Shown piece by piece: positions 17,359-28,242 of a DNA stretch of 64,000 nucleotides. The first letter of the stretch is position 1. Every line of letters starts with the position of its first letter. The translations under genes were made by a program, and so were the position numbers. The notes below the pieces were generated by a model. The model was not told the DNA's origin. It saw nothing but the letters and a program-made list of their open reading frames with translations, and searched no databases. Source of the DNA: Pelobacter propionicus DSM 2379 (GTDB taxonomy: Bacteria > Desulfobacterota > Desulfuromonadia > Geobacterales > Pseudopelobacteraceae); assembly GCF_000015045.1 (NCBI RefSeq), contig NC_008609.1, forward strand, positions 930,001 through 994,000, written 5' to 3'.

Positions 17359-17913
17359 TCAGTTGCCATGGATGGTCCTGGCGAGCTTGAGAAGCTGGGA
17401 GCTGACGGTCAGGCGAGCCTGGCGTACCGCTCCCAGGTTGATTTCGAAGCCGAGCCGGTTCTGGATCGGCACCAGCCCGATCATCCCGCCCGTTTCGCAG
17501 AACCCCTCCATATCGCTTACGGTCAGCACGTTCTGGTGGCGGAGCTCCCTCAGGATTGCGGAGACGCGCTGGCGCTCTGAGGGGGAGATATACACCAGAT
17601 GGGAACCCCGCGCCTCCGCGGCTGATTCGATGTGCCGGACCAGTGTCTTCGAGCCGTGTATCTGTTGAGTCTTCAGCGTTGCCATGAACGCGGCGGAAGG
17701 GATTCTGCCCAGGATGGCGATGGTAAAGGGTTCATTGTCGCGGTGAGCGTCGGCGGGCCACTGGGTGAGTTTGGCGAAATTGAGCACAAAGACAGCCTTC
17801 ACCTGTGATTCGTCCTGTCTGGCGCCCGTGGCCAGGGGGGGGAGCGTCAGGGGCAGGAAAAACATCAGCAGTAACGGCAGGCTCAAGCTTTTCATGAACG
17901 GGGAGAGCCTCAC
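17359..17913 (-). CDS. YfiR-like periplasmic protein (DUF4154)
   Basis: The 184-aa protein has a signal peptide (SLPLLLMFFLPLTL, cleavage near ATG-A about residue 30) followed by the YfiR/DUF4154 pattern: VKAVFVLNFAKLTQWP, FTIAILG, LVYISPSE and MIGLVPIQNRLGFEINL. In Pseudomonas YfiR represses the diguanylate cyclase YfiN from the periplasm. Here the start overlaps the stop of a REC-GGDEF-EAL gene by 4 nt, and a hybrid kinase precedes that, so the three form one operon. The likely partner is the periplasmic sensor of the kinase. The start may be six codons later at MKSLSL. Confidence 0.85.
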   Translation of the reverse strand: MRLSPFMKSLSLPLLLMFFLPLTLPPLATGARQDESQVKAVFVLNFAKLTQWPADAHRDNEPFTIAILGRIPSAAFMATLKTQQIHGSKTLVRHIESAAEARGSHLVYISPSERQRVSAILRELRHQNVLTVSDMEGFCETGGMIGLVPIQNRLGFEINLGAVRQARLTVSSQLLKLARTIHGN

Positions 17914-20066
17914 CGACCATGCTCCCGGACCGGTTCCACGGCGCCGGGAATGCGGCCCTCCCGGAGCAGTTCCCTGATCTTGTCTTCGGGGAGCGGTCGG
18001 CTGAACAGGTATCCCTGTATAACCCGGCAGCCGTTCTCCTTCAGGAACTGCAGTTGGGTAGAGGTTTCGACTCCCTCCGCCACGACCTCTTTGCCCAGGG
18101 AGTGGGCAAGGGCGATGATGGCGGTGACGACGGAGGCGCTTTCCACATTGTCGCCGCTCTGGGAGATAAACGACCTGTCGATCTTCAGGGTATGGAACGG
18201 CAGGCGGGTCAGGTAGCTGAGTGATGAGTAGCCGGTGCCGAAATCGTCGATGGATATGTTGACACCGGTTTCCTGCAGCATGCCCAGGACGCTGACCACC
18301 TCCTCGGCGTTTTCCATCAGCATTCCCTCGGTGATTTCCAGGTCCAGGTGATCACGGGCCGCGGCGCCGCGCGACCTGATCTGCTGGATGGTTTTGTTCA
18401 GGTTTGCCTTGAGGAAGTGTCTGGCAGAGAGGTTGACCGCCACCCGGACCAGGGGGATTCCCGCCGCTTGCCAGGCTTCAAGCTGTTTGCAGACAGTGGC
18501 GAGGACCCAGCGATCGAGGGCTATGATCAGTCCCGTTTCCTCGGCCAGGGGAATGAAGGAGCCCGGCGATACCAGACCCAGTTCCGGGTTGTTCCAGCGC
18601 GCCAGGGCCTCCAGGCCGATGATCCGGTTCGTGACGCAATCGATCTGCGGCTGGTAGTGGAGAAAGAATTCTTCCTTTTCAAAGGCCTTGCGCAGGTGTG
18701 TTTCCAGGATCAGGCGCTGGAGCGAGACGGAGTTCATCTCCTGGGTGTAGAACTGGAACGTGCTGCAGCCCAGATCCTTGGCGCAGTACATGGCCACGTC
18801 GGCGTTCTTGACCAGAATCTCCAGATCCGTGCCGTCATGGGGGTAGATGCTGATGCCGATGCTGCACGAGATGAAGACCTCGTTGCCGTTCAGCGCGAAG
18901 GGGGCTTCAAGGGCTTCGATGACTCTCCTGGCAACGCGCGCCGCTGCTTCCGGGGTGGTGATCCCCTCCAGAAGGATGGTAAACTCGTCTCCGCCGAGGC
19001 GGGCTATCAGGGAATCCCTCTGCTCCTCGCTGTCGCGGCTGACCGTGTCGTAGGGGCGCACGCGCAGGCGCAGGCGGTCTGCCACCTGTTGCAGCAGCAG
19101 GTCGCCGGCATCGTGTCCCAGCGAGTCGTTGATCCCCTTGAACCGGTCCAGGTCGAGCAACATGATGGCCAACTGGCGTTTGTGTTGTTCCGAGGTCGCC
19201 AGGGCGCGCCTGAGGTGTTCCTTGAAGAGCACCCGGTTGGGAAGGCCGGTCAGGCTGTCGTAGTAGGCAAGGTAGCGGATCTTCTCTTCTGCCAGCTTTC
19301 GGGACGTGATGTCCTGGATCGTCCCAGAAACGAGGGTGATGCGGCCCGAGGCATCCCTGTGTTCCTCGGCCTCCAGATGGATGAAGCGCTTGTCCTCCTC
19401 GTCGGCGGTTGCCGTCTGGCAATCGAGACTTAAGGGGCGTCCCCGCTCCATGAGCGCGTCCAGTCCCTTACGCAGGTACGGCCGTCCCAGGGGGTGAGCC
19501 AGGGCGATCAGCGAGGCTATGTCACGAACCTGGGTAGCGGAGTCAATGCCCATGATCTGCCGGCACGGTTCCGAGAGCTGGACCACATCCAGCAGCGGGT
19601 TCCACTCCCAGCTGCCCATGCGGGCCAGTTGCTGGGCCTTGCTCAGGCGCGCCTCGCTGGTGCGCAGGTCCCTGAAGGCCCTGCTCGACCTGAAGATGTA
19701 GTTGACCCGGTAGGCCAGAATTTGCCAGTTGAGCGGTTTGGTGATGAAGTCGGTGGCGCCCGCGCCGTAGGCCTTGTGGATCGACTCGATATCGTCCAGG
19801 CCGGTCATCATGACGATGGGAATGGTCTGTCCCTCGGGAAGCGCGCGAATCTCCGCGCAGACGCTGAAGCCGTCCTTGCCCGGCAGCATCACGTCCAACA
19901 GGATGACATCCGGGCCGGTTGCCAGGAATGTCTCAAGGGCGGTCGTGCCGTCCGGGCAGTCGTTGACGCTATGCCCCGCGGTTTCAAGAGTTATGCGTGT
20001 CAGGTGCCTGATGATCGGGTCGTCGTCTATCACCAGGACGGAGCAGTAATTCGTCTGCTCAATCAT
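17910..20066 (-). CDS. Response regulator with PAS, GGDEF and EAL domains
   Basis: The 718-aa cytoplasmic protein controls c-di-GMP. A receiver domain (about 10-125) has the phospho-accepting Asp in [17 protein letters not shown]-like region covers about 140-255. The GGDEF domain (about 265-435) has an intact LGGDEF active site. The EAL domain (about 450-700) retains [24 protein letters not shown] and VVAEGVET, so phosphodiesterase activity is expected. It overlaps both neighbours by 4 nt: hybrid kinase upstream and YfiR-like gene downstream. Phosphate probably comes from the kinase's HPt domain. Both catalytic sites look functional, so the net direction cannot be told. Confidence 0.93.
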   Translation of the reverse strand: MIEQTNYCSVLVIDDDPIIRHLTRITLETAGHSVNDCPDGTTALETFLATGPDVILLDVMLPGKDGFSVCAEIRALPEGQTIPIVMMTGLDDIESIHKAYGAGATDFITKPLNWQILAYRVNYIFRSSRAFRDLRTSEARLSKAQQLARMGSWEWNPLLDVVQLSEPCRQIMGIDSATQVRDIASLIALAHPLGRPYLRKGLDALMERGRPLSLDCQTATADEEDKRFIHLEAEEHRDASGRITLVSGTIQDITSRKLAEEKIRYLAYYDSLTGLPNRVLFKEHLRRALATSEQHKRQLAIMLLDLDRFKGINDSLGHDAGDLLLQQVADRLRLRVRPYDTVSRDSEEQRDSLIARLGGDEFTILLEGITTPEAAARVARRVIEALEAPFALNGNEVFISCSIGISIYPHDGTDLEILVKNADVAMYCAKDLGCSTFQFYTQEMNSVSLQRLILETHLRKAFEKEEFFLHYQPQIDCVTNRIIGLEALARWNNPELGLVSPGSFIPLAEETGLIIALDRWVLATVCKQLEAWQAAGIPLVRVAVNLSARHFLKANLNKTIQQIRSRGAAARDHLDLEITEGMLMENAEEVVSVLGMLQETGVNISIDDFGTGYSSLSYLTRLPFHTLKIDRSFISQSGDNVESASVVTAIIALAHSLGKEVVAEGVETSTQLQFLKENGCRVIQGYLFSRPLPEDKIRELLREGRIPGAVEPVREHGR

Positions 20067-22996
20067 GAATCACCACCCTGCATGACCTCGGTCAGTGCAT
20101 GGGAAACGATGGCGAATTCGGACTCGATGCGCGCGAGAAGTCCCGTGCCTTCTAGGACGCTGTTGTTTTTGCCGATGAATTCCACCGTCTTGCACAGCTC
20201 AGCCAGCCTGGAGGCCCCCAGGTTGGCGCTGCTGGACTTGAAGTAGTGTGCGTGCTTGTACAGTTGCTCCATGTCTCCGTTGTCGGCTGCCTGGCGCAGG
20301 GCCGCGATGACCCTGGGCGCGTCCTCCAGGTAATAGCCGATCACCGTCCGCAGGACCTGCTTCTTACCCTCCGGATCGATCTTGCGGATATTGTCGATGT
20401 AGCGCAGATCCAGGGCAGATTCGCCGTTGTCGGCGGCTTTTCGTTCGGTTGCCTCCGGCAGGGTGGGGGCGGGGCATTTTGTCAGCGCCGCCAGTGGGGG
20501 GAGCGATCCCGGTTCAGTGTCGGCGCGTTCTTCGGCGACGGAAGCGGCCGACGTCGTCCAGCGGGAGAGTATGCCGGTCAACTGCTCCAGCGTGTACGGC
20601 TTTGTCAGGTAATCGTCCATGCCGGCTTCCATGCAGAGCTCACGGTCCTGTTCGCCTGCATGGGCGGTCAGGGCGATAACGGTCTGGTGAGGCGTCCCGC
20701 CGCCTTCGCCAGGGGCGCTTTTTTCACGCAGGCGCAGCTCTTTCGTTGTCTGGTAGCCGTCCATGACCGGCATCTGGCAATCCATCAGGATGATGGAAAA
20801 GCGTCGTGAAGCCAACAGGTCCAGGGCTTCGCTGCCATTACTGGCGACGGTGACCTCGTAGCCCAGAAAACGCAGCATCTCGCGCCCCACATCCTGGTTG
20901 ACCAGGTTGTCCTCTACCAGCAGGGCTGAGGAGTCCGACACGGTCGTGAAACCGGTGGCGACCACCTGCTCCTGTTCTTTTCGCTGGGAGGTGCGGCCCA
21001 GCGCCGTGCCGGTCAAGCCGATCAGGCAGTCGTACAGCCACGAACTCCGCACCGGCTTGGTCAGGCAGTACTCGATACCCGCGGCCTGGGAGCGCTCCAT
21101 TTCGCCGATGATCCCGGATGAGGTGAGCATGACCATGTGCAGCGGCGGGATGGAGGGATCGGTCCTGATGGCGTGGGCCAGTTCGATCCCGTCCATGGCC
21201 GGCATCATCATGTCCAGGATCGCCAGCTGGAACGGATCGCTCTGGCCCGCATTGCGCAGGCTGGCCAGGGCCTCCAGGGCGCAGGAGGCGGTCTTGATCC
21301 TCATCCCCCAGGACAGGATGATCTGTTCCAGGATGGTCCGGTTGGTGGCATTGTCGTCTACCACCAGCACCTTCTGCTCGCGCAGGGCCTCGTGGGCAGA
21401 GGAGGGCAGGGCTGCCTGCTGGAGCGTGGCGGGGAGGTCGAAGCGGGCGGTGAAGCTGAAGCAGGAGCCGACATCGGGGGTGCTTTCCACGCGGGTAGTG
21501 CCCCCCATCAGCCCGGCCAGCTGCCTCACGATGGTCAGGCCGAGCCCGGTCCCTCCGTAGCGGCGGGTCATGGAGCCGTCTGCCTGGGCGAAACCTTCGA
21601 AGATTTTTTCCAGCGACTCCGGGCTGATGCCGATTCCGGTGTCGCGCACGAGGAAGCGGATCAGGATGTTGTCCTGGCCGCTTTCGGCCACATCCGCCGA
21701 GATCACGATTTCGCCCTGGTCCGTGAACTTGACGGCATTGCTGGCCAGATTCAGCACCACCTGGCGCAACCGGGCCGGGTCGCCGACGACCATGCGCGGC
21801 ACATCGGGGTGGATGGAGACCAGGAGCTCCAGCCCCTTCTGGTGGGCGGAACTGGCGAAGAGTTCCGCCGCGTCGCAGAGCAGTTCGTGCATGTCGAAGG
21901 GAATCTTCTCCAACTCGATCTTGCCCGCCTCGATCTTGGAAAAATCCAGGATGTCGTTGATGATGGCCAAGAGCGCCTCTCCCGAGTTGCGGATCGTCTC
22001 GGCGAACTGGCGTTGCTTACCGTTCAGAAGGGTTCCCAGTAAGAGCTCGGTCATGCCGAGAACGCCGTTCATGGGCGTGCGGATTTCGTGGCTCATGTTG
22101 GCCAGGAATTCCGACTTGGCCCGGTTGGCCGCGTTGGCCGCATCCCGCGCCACCTCCAGATCGGCGACCATCCGTTGCAGCTCTTCGGTGCGTATGGCGA
22201 CGGTATCCTCGAGGGTGTCCCTGCTCTTGAGCAGTTCCCGGTCCTGGGCCTCGATCTGGCTGAGCATCTCATTGAAGCCGTCGATCATCTGGCCGATCTC
22301 GTCGCAACTCTCGTTGGCGGCACGGATGGAGTAATCCTTGTTGGTGGTGACCCGGGACATGGTCTGGGCCAGGTTGGTGATCGGCCCGGTGATCAACTTC
22401 TGCAGCCGCGAGGCGATTGCGTATGCCGCCAGGAGAGCAACCAGCAGGATCAGGGCGGATGATGAGGCGACGCTGATGATCATGTCCCACAGCGGAGCGC
22501 TGGAGATGTGCACCACGACATAACCGAGGAGCTGGCCGTCGGACAGTATGGGGCGGACGATGTCGAAACAGGGAGGGATATGCCAGATGTCGCTCCTGCC
22601 CATCTGCTTCAGAGACGCAAGGCGCTCGGCGTTGGTTGCCGCCGGGCCCAGTTCTCTCTGGTGGGGGTTCTCGGCGGGGGCCTTGGGATTCTGGTACGCG
22701 GCGAATATGGCTCCCTCGCTGGTGACGATGAAGGCGCTCAGCACGTTGGGATTCGTGCTTAAGGGAGAAAGTGCGTCGCCTGCCCCTTGGGTGTCGGCGA
22801 ACATGAGCGGGGCCGTGGCGGAATAGGAAACCATGTCGGCGACAACGGCGGTGTTTTTCAGGATATCCTGACGATAGCGCATCACCTGGCCCACGATCAG
22901 GGTCAGCGATATCATGAATGCGATCGTGGCGCAGGTAACCAGGGTCAGCAGCATGATCTTCCGTTTTATGGTAATGCGTTGAAAACGCGTGCGCAT
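20063..22996 (-). CDS. Hybrid sensor histidine kinase, BarA-like (HAMP-HisKA-HATPase-REC-REC-HPt)
   Basis: The 977-aa inner-membrane kinase has transmembrane helices at about 13-35 and 170-190 around a periplasmic sensor region of CHASE8-like size, then HAMP. HisKA has [15 protein letters not shown] near residue 305. The HATPase domain is followed by two receivers (Asp in [13 protein letters not shown] and [13 protein letters not shown]) and a C-terminal HPt with His in [14 protein letters not shown]. The layout is that of a full phosphorelay. It is first in an operon with the GGDEF-EAL regulator and the YfiR-like protein, which could bind its periplasmic domain. Signal unknown. Confidence 0.92.
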   Translation of the reverse strand: MRTRFQRITIKRKIMLLTLVTCATIAFMISLTLIVGQVMRYRQDILKNTAVVADMVSYSATAPLMFADTQGAGDALSPLSTNPNVLSAFIVTSEGAIFAAYQNPKAPAENPHQRELGPAATNAERLASLKQMGRSDIWHIPPCFDIVRPILSDGQLLGYVVVHISSAPLWDMIISVASSSALILLVALLAAYAIASRLQKLITGPITNLAQTMSRVTTNKDYSIRAANESCDEIGQMIDGFNEMLSQIEAQDRELLKSRDTLEDTVAIRTEELQRMVADLEVARDAANAANRAKSEFLANMSHEIRTPMNGVLGMTELLLGTLLNGKQRQFAETIRNSGEALLAIINDILDFSKIEAGKIELEKIPFDMHELLCDAAELFASSAHQKGLELLVSIHPDVPRMVVGDPARLRQVVLNLASNAVKFTDQGEIVISADVAESGQDNILIRFLVRDTGIGISPESLEKIFEGFAQADGSMTRRYGGTGLGLTIVRQLAGLMGGTTRVESTPDVGSCFSFTARFDLPATLQQAALPSSAHEALREQKVLVVDDNATNRTILEQIILSWGMRIKTASCALEALASLRNAGQSDPFQLAILDMMMPAMDGIELAHAIRTDPSIPPLHMVMLTSSGIIGEMERSQAAGIEYCLTKPVRSSWLYDCLIGLTGTALGRTSQRKEQEQVVATGFTTVSDSSALLVEDNLVNQDVGREMLRFLGYEVTVASNGSEALDLLASRRFSIILMDCQMPVMDGYQTTKELRLREKSAPGEGGGTPHQTVIALTAHAGEQDRELCMEAGMDDYLTKPYTLEQLTGILSRWTTSAASVAEERADTEPGSLPPLAALTKCPAPTLPEATERKAADNGESALDLRYIDNIRKIDPEGKKQVLRTVIGYYLEDAPRVIAALRQAADNGDMEQLYKHAHYFKSSSANLGASRLAELCKTVEFIGKNNSVLEGTGLLARIESEFAIVSHALTEVMQGGDS

Positions 22997-23143
22997 CGCT
23001 CACCGTCTTTCATGAGGTTCGGGAATGGTGACAGCTGTGTAGAAGGACGTTTTAGGGAATTGAAATTGTTATATGTGCCTGCTTTTCCGGGGTGTGTCAA
23101 ATGGAATCTGTGTTCCGCTGGGCTGGCCTCTGCGGCCGGCTGC

Positions 23144-25501
23144 TTAAGGCGCGAACAGCTCCTGCAGCACCCTGCCCATTTCCTGGGGCCGGTATGGTTT
23201 GCTGAGTACCGCGCTGAAACCGTGCTCCCGGAAATTGGCCACTACCGGGTCATCGGAATAGCCGCTGGATACGATCGCCCTGACATGGGGATCCAGGCTG
23301 CGGAGCTTTTCCATGGTCTCCCTGCCGCCGATCCCGCCGGGGATGGTCAGGTCCAGGATAACGGCTGAGAAGGGTCTGTTCTCTTCTTTCCTCGCGGCGT
23401 AGAGTTCTATGGCCTGGGCGCCGCTTTCGACGCATTCCACCGAGTATCCGAACTCGGTCAGTATTGCCTCGGCCAACTCCCTGATCATCTCTTCGTCATC
23501 CATTACCAGTATATGCCTTCTGGTGTTTGATCCTTCGGCCGCACTAGGGGAGGGCGCTTCGTCGGCCTGATCCGCTGCGGGCAGGGAGACGAGAAACGTG
23601 CTTCCCCTTCCCAGGGTGGAGGCTGCCCGTATCTTTCCGCCATGTTTCTTGAGAATCGAGTGGCAGGTGGCCAGGCCCAGGCCGATACTGTTTTCCTTGG
23701 TGCTGAAGTACGGGTCGAAAATCTGCTGCATGTGGTGGGCGGGTATTCCGGTTCCGGTGTCCGTAACGGAGATTTTGACGAACTTCCTCCCCCCCTCTTG
23801 GGAGACGACGTTGCTCGCCCCTATGCTGATGGTTCCCCCTCCCGGCATGGCCTGGATCGCGTTGAACACCAGGTTGTGGATGACCTGGCTCAGTTGCGCC
23901 TCGTCCGCCTCCACCATCCAGATGTCGTCCGGCAGGTCGAAGCGGCATTTGACGTTGGAGCCGTGCAGGGCAAAATCGGTGGCCTCCCTGAGCAGGCTGG
24001 AAACGTCGATGTTCTTTTTGAGCGGCTCGCCTCCCCGGGCAAAGGTGATCAACTGACGTGTCAGGTCCTTGGCGCGGGTGGTTGCCGTTTCAGCCTCCTC
24101 CAGGCGTTTGGTGACCTTCGCCGTGTCATTGAGTTGCAGGCGTGCCAGGGAAATGTTGCCGAGAATTGCGGTCAGGATGTTGTTGAAGTCGTGGGCGATG
24201 CCTCCCGCCAGCACTCCCAGCGACTCCAGCTTCTGGGTTTTCAGGATCTCCTGGCGCGACTGCTGCAACTCGGTGATGTCTTCCACGGTCCAGACATAGC
24301 CCAGCACCGTGCCGTCCGGATCCTTGATGGGGTTGGCCAATGCCCGCACCCAGATGGTCTTTCCCAGGGGGGTCAGCAGGCGGTATTCGTGGGAATAGAC
24401 CCGCCCGGTGCTCATGGCCTCCAGCCAGGTTTTGGCCTGTTCTTCGCGGTCATCGGGGTGGATGGCCCTGGTCCACCCCTTGCCGATGCACTCCGCGGCC
24501 GACAGTCCGGCGATCTCTTCCCAGCGCGGGTTGCTGAGAATGCTGTTCCCCTCGCGGTCGGCGCTGAAAATACCGATGGGGGCCGAGTTGCAGAGGGTCC
24601 GGAACTGCTCTTCGCTGTCCTGGAGAGCCTTTTCCAGGTTTTTGTGCGCGGTGATATCGCGCACGATGGAGTAGCAGTATTCGAAGCCGTTGCGGTTGAA
24701 ATAGTTGGCGACGACCTCGGTGGGGTAGCAGCGGCCGTCCCGTGTCCGGTGGGACGACTCTAATTTTAGGTTGCCCGTCTGTTTCAGCTCCTCCCAGAAG
24801 GAGCGCCATCCTTCCTTTGTCATCTGCGGATTGATGTCCATGACGGAGAGGTTCAGCAACTCATCCCGGTTGTAGCCCAGCTTTTCGCAGGCCACTTGGT
24901 TTATGTTCCAGATCGTGCCGTCGGCGGCCAGCCAGAGCACCTCTTCGGCCAGGTTGTCCAGGGTGAAACTCTTCAGCTCCAGATCAGACTCGTCCCGTTT
25001 ACGCGCGGTGATGTCGTCCAGTGTGATCCATGATTCTCCCTCCCGCTCCGGGATCGCCTGCAACTGTGCCCAGAACGTGGAGCCGTCGTCGCGCAGCATG
25101 CGCATCTCCCAGCTCTGCCTTTCCTGCGATTCGTGGAGCCGTGTGCGTCGGCCAAGGAATGCTTCATGCTCCTCCGGGGTGATGAAGCGCTCAAGCGGTT
25201 CGCCGGCCAGGCTGTCCCGCTGGACGCCGACCATGGCGGCAAAGGTCAGGTTGGCCTCCACCACGGTTCCCCCCTGGCTGATGGTTACATATCCCACCGG
25301 GGCAAGATCGAACAGGTCCAGATACCGAGCCAGTATGTCTTTCAGTCCAGGTTGCGGGCAGTGCCGTCCGCCGCCCTCCCTTTCCGGCAGGCGGTGCGAC
25401 CCGTTGCGTGGCGGCTCATTCGGCTGGGCTGGGTTCCGCTGAGGTGTCAGGGGCGCGCCGCTGGTTGCGTCTCCGGCTGGTGGGCAGAGATGGTTTTTCA
25501 T
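23144..25501 (-). CDS. Multi-PAS hybrid histidine kinase with receiver
   Basis: The 785-aa protein has no clear transmembrane helix. At least three PAS/PAC domains fill residues about 55-420. The kinase core has GGIAHDFNNILTAILGNISL as H-box, the class seen in kinases followed by a receiver, then HATPase (FSTKENSIGLGLATCHSILK) and a C-terminal receiver with Asp in AVILDLTIPGG. It starts at MKNHLC: ATG 25501 is preceded by GAGGAGC, while the longer frame to 25597 has no good RBS. It is separated from the YfiR operon by 147 nt, so probably has its own promoter. Signal unknown; the soluble PAS array suggests redox or small-molecule sensing. Confidence 0.9.
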   Translation of the reverse strand: MKNHLCPPAGDATSGAPLTPQRNPAQPNEPPRNGSHRLPEREGGGRHCPQPGLKDILARYLDLFDLAPVGYVTISQGGTVVEANLTFAAMVGVQRDSLAGEPLERFITPEEHEAFLGRRTRLHESQERQSWEMRMLRDDGSTFWAQLQAIPEREGESWITLDDITARKRDESDLELKSFTLDNLAEEVLWLAADGTIWNINQVACEKLGYNRDELLNLSVMDINPQMTKEGWRSFWEELKQTGNLKLESSHRTRDGRCYPTEVVANYFNRNGFEYCYSIVRDITAHKNLEKALQDSEEQFRTLCNSAPIGIFSADREGNSILSNPRWEEIAGLSAAECIGKGWTRAIHPDDREEQAKTWLEAMSTGRVYSHEYRLLTPLGKTIWVRALANPIKDPDGTVLGYVWTVEDITELQQSRQEILKTQKLESLGVLAGGIAHDFNNILTAILGNISLARLQLNDTAKVTKRLEEAETATTRAKDLTRQLITFARGGEPLKKNIDVSSLLREATDFALHGSNVKCRFDLPDDIWMVEADEAQLSQVIHNLVFNAIQAMPGGGTISIGASNVVSQEGGRKFVKISVTDTGTGIPAHHMQQIFDPYFSTKENSIGLGLATCHSILKKHGGKIRAASTLGRGSTFLVSLPAADQADEAPSPSAAEGSNTRRHILVMDDEEMIRELAEAILTEFGYSVECVESGAQAIELYAARKEENRPFSAVILDLTIPGGIGGRETMEKLRSLDPHVRAIVSSGYSDDPVVANFREHGFSAVLSKPYRPQEMGRVLQELFAP

Positions 25502-25813
25502 TGCATGCTCCTCAGGTGCCGTTGGCGTAGGTTTTGGAATCGGGGCAGCTGCTCCGCCAATAGAAAACGAACGCCGTTTACGCCAGGAAGTATACAATGT
25601 TTGTGCTCCGCTGGCTTAAATTAACCGAAAAAAACGCCCGCCGGCAGTGTTGCTGGCGAAGCGCCCCGCAGCCGGTCACCGCAGGCAGGGTCCCGTTTCC
25701 CGGCCCTGTTTGTCATCCCGCTTGACAGCCAAAAAACGTTGGTGTATCGTTCGGTCCCTGCTGGAAGGCAAGAAATCTTTTAATAACTAATATCTTATGA
25801 TGCGGGCGGATAG
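25502..25813. other. Divergent intergenic region upstream of lipid cluster
   Basis: This stretch separates the divergent PAS kinase and ketoreductase genes and must hold promoters for both. A GC-rich stretch around 25638-25670 can form a weak stem-loop. The only clear promoter-like match is listed at 25722-25750. No gene is supported. Confidence 0.5.
25722..25750 (+). promoter_or_regulatory. Candidate sigma-70 promoter of lipid cluster
   Basis: A consensus -35 TTGACA (25722-25727) is separated by 17 nt from TATCGT (25745-25750), a partial -10 match. It lies 64 nt before the ketoreductase start and points into the 26-kb biosynthetic cluster. It was chosen by eye. Confidence 0.5.
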
Positions 25814-26533
25814 ATGAAGACTGCATTGGTGATCGGCGGAAGCCGTGGCATAGGACGGGCAATCACACTCAGGCTGGCAGAATCGGGTTTTGCCATCTGG
25901 CTGACCTACAGGAACAACCATGAGGCGGCCCGCGGCGTGCAGCAGGAGATCGAGGCGGCCGGAGGCAGTTGCGACCTGATCCCCTTCGATGTATCCAGCT
26001 ACGAAGAGACCGAGGCAGCCCTGGCCGAGCGCCTGGAGCGTGTGTCTCCCGATGTGCTGGTGTACAACTCGGGCATCGCCCGCGACAACCTGCTGATGTG
26101 GATGACCAAAGACGAGTGGAATTCGGTGATTTCCACCAACCTGAACGGTTTTTTCAACGTTACCCGCCAGGTGGTGTTCGCCATGCTCAAGGCCAGGCGC
26201 GGGCGGATCGTGGTGATCTCCTCCACTTCCGGCCAGGTGGGCCAGCCCGGCCAGGTGAATTATTCCGCCTCCAAGGCCGGCCTGATCGGCGCCGCCAAGG
26301 CCCTGGCGCGCGAGGTGGGCAAGAAGAAGATCTCGGTCAACGTGGTCGCTCCCGGCTTCATCGAAACCGAGATGACCACTGAGATTCCCCGGGAGCAGGT
26401 CCTCCCTCTGATCCCGCTCAACCGGGTCGGTACTGCCGACGACGTTGCCTCGGTGGTCAATTTCCTCTGCACCGAAGAGCATATGTATATCCATGGCCAG
26501 GTGATCGGCGTCAATGGCGGGCTGGCCATGTAG
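25814..26533 (+). CDS. 3-oxoacyl-ACP reductase (FabG-like SDR)
   Basis: The 239-aa short-chain dehydrogenase should reduce beta-ketoacyl-ACP with NADPH. The cofactor motif GGSRGIGRAI is at residues 8-17. The Ser-Tyr-Lys triad is in VVISSTSG and YSASKAG, and VVAPGFIETEM follows. The usual NAG motif reads NSG. Length is typical of FabG and of ketoreductases in aryl polyene clusters. It opens the cluster, 215 nt before the FAD oxidoreductase gene, which could still be on the same transcript. Its substrate is probably carried on one of the three cluster ACPs. Confidence 0.9.
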   Translation: MKTALVIGGSRGIGRAITLRLAESGFAIWLTYRNNHEAARGVQQEIEAAGGSCDLIPFDVSSYEETEAALAERLERVSPDVLVYNSGIARDNLLMWMTKDEWNSVISTNLNGFFNVTRQVVFAMLKARRGRIVVISSTSGQVGQPGQVNYSASKAGLIGAAKALAREVGKKKISVNVVAPGFIETEMTTEIPREQVLPLIPLNRVGTADDVASVVNFLCTEEHMYIHGQVIGVNGGLAM

Positions 26534-26748
26534 GCTCTCTCTTTGTTTCGGTGCGTAACCTTTATGGCGGTTTTCGCGTCTGCAGAGCAATGGTGCTTGC
26601 GTGACGGATCGAGGGGGATGCCGCATATGACGGAAGAATTCCGCTTCGGCAGCGGCAATGGCCTGAAACACCCGCTCCTTCAGGCATTCCCTGACAGGGA
26701 GCCGGAAGGGCGTCACCCATTCAGACAACGGGGAGTCGGCAGTCCAGA

Positions 26749-28242
26749 ATGAAAAAATATGATCATATCGTAGTGGGAAGCGGCATCAGCGGGTTGACGA
26801 TGTCGCTTTTGCTCTCCATGGGTGGAAAGAGCGTCCTTCTGATCGAGAAAAGCCCCACCATCGGCGGTTCCCTCTCCTGTTTCAGCCGGGGGGGGATTTC
26901 GTTCGACACCGGATTCCACTTTACAGGCGGCTTCCACCAGGGGGGGATACTCTCCGACATGCTGTCCCTGCTGGGCATCCGCGACATGATCGAGCCGGTC
27001 TTCCTTCCCTGCTCGGCCCAGAACCAGTTCGTCTTCGAGTCCCACGCCAGGAGCTTCGAACATCCCTGCGGCATGGATAACATCACCAGGGCCTTCAAGG
27101 GGTATTTTCCCGCCCAGACGGGGGCGATCGACCGCTACTTCCAGCTGGTCCGCTCGGTTTGCCAGCGCACCCCCTCCCTCAACCTGCGTGAAAACGTGAT
27201 CGCACCGCCGAACCTGGACGAGGACTACATCTCCCTGGACAGCGTGCTTAAAGAGCTGACCTCCGATCCCCTCCTGGCCGGCCTGCTGTCGGGGTACGCC
27301 ATGTGCTACGGGGTGCGGCCCGCCGAGGTCTCCTTTGCCAACCACGCCAGAATGGTCTCCAGCTTCTATGAGTCCGTGGCCTTTGTGCGGCATGGCGGCG
27401 ACGGCTTCATCAACGCCTTCCGTGAGGAGTTCAGGCGCCGCACTGTGGAAATCCGCTGCTCCACCTGGATTACGGAGCTGGCCGATATCCGCGACAGCAG
27501 GGTGGGTCGCTTCGTGCTGAGTAGCGGCGAAGAGGTCCAGGCTGACAATTGCGTCCTGACCATTCATCCCCAGGAGATCCTCAGGCTTTTGCCGGAGGGA
27601 CACTACAGCAGGGCCTTCGCCAGTCGGATCAACGCCTTTGAGCCTTCGCTGGGGCTCTTTTCGCTGTTCGCAGTGGTCAAGCCGGGGCAGGTCGACCCCT
27701 TTCCGGATGCGTCCATCGTGTCGCTCTTTCCCGATACCGACATGAACAGGCTGCTGGACCCCGCCTACCAGGGGCAGCCGGCCCTGGTCGTCGTCAAACC
27801 CCCGGCCCACGGGGGGGGGAAGGGAATCAGCATCGTGGAACCCTCCTTCGCCGGTCAGGTGCAGGCCTGGCAGGAGAGCCGGCGGGGGGCGCGGCCCGAG
27901 GGATACCAGGCCTACAAGCGGGCGCGGGTGGAGGCCATCAAGGAGCATCTCTTCGGCTGCTTCCCGGAGTACCGGGACCGCCTGGATTTCCTGGATGCCG
28001 GCTCCATGCTGACCTACAAGGAGTACCTCTGCAGCCCCGACGGCAGCGCTTATGGCGTGAAGCAGAAGATGGGCCAGTTCAACCTGGTGGGCAAGCTCCC
28101 CCTGCACAACCTCTTCGCCGCGGGACAGAGCGCGCTCTTGCCCGGCGTGATCGGCGCCATGATGTCGTCACTGATCGTCGGTCGCAACCTGCTGGGAAAA
28201 GAACAGTACGGACAACTGCTGGACAGGAACCTATGTCATTGA
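26749..28242 (+). CDS. FAD-dependent oxidoreductase, CrtI/phytoene-desaturase-like
   Basis: The 497-aa protein starts with a dinucleotide-binding fold (VVGSGISGLTMSLLLSMGG, then LIEKSPTIGGSLSCF) and ends with the FAD-contacting LFAAGQSALLPGVIGAMMSS typical of CrtI and carotenoid isomerase (CrtISO) relatives. In carotenoid pathways such enzymes desaturate or isomerise polyenes. Here the neighbours are FAS II enzymes rather than terpenoid genes, so an acyl chain or polyene on ACP or in the membrane is the likely substrate. CrtI-like proteins also occur in ladderane-type clusters, from memory. It overlaps the ketosynthase gene by 10 nt. A weak RBS precedes ATG 26749. Confidence 0.82.
   Translation: MKKYDHIVVGSGISGLTMSLLLSMGGKSVLLIEKSPTIGGSLSCFSRGGISFDTGFHFTGGFHQGGILSDMLSLLGIRDMIEPVFLPCSAQNQFVFESHARSFEHPCGMDNITRAFKGYFPAQTGAIDRYFQLVRSVCQRTPSLNLRENVIAPPNLDEDYISLDSVLKELTSDPLLAGLLSGYAMCYGVRPAEVSFANHARMVSSFYESVAFVRHGGDGFINAFREEFRRRTVEIRCSTWITELADIRDSRVGRFVLSSGEEVQADNCVLTIHPQEILRLLPEGHYSRAFASRINAFEPSLGLFSLFAVVKPGQVDPFPDASIVSLFPDTDMNRLLDPAYQGQPALVVVKPPAHGGGKGISIVEPSFAGQVQAWQESRRGARPEGYQAYKRARVEAIKEHLFGCFPEYRDRLDFLDAGSMLTYKEYLCSPDGSAYGVKQKMGQFNLVGKLPLHNLFAAGQSALLPGVIGAMMSSLIVGRNLLGKEQYGQLLDRNLCH

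Noticed and set aside
26543-26752. 69-codon frame between ketoreductase and CrtI-like genes
   Set aside because: No family, no good RBS, composition unlike neighbouring proteins.
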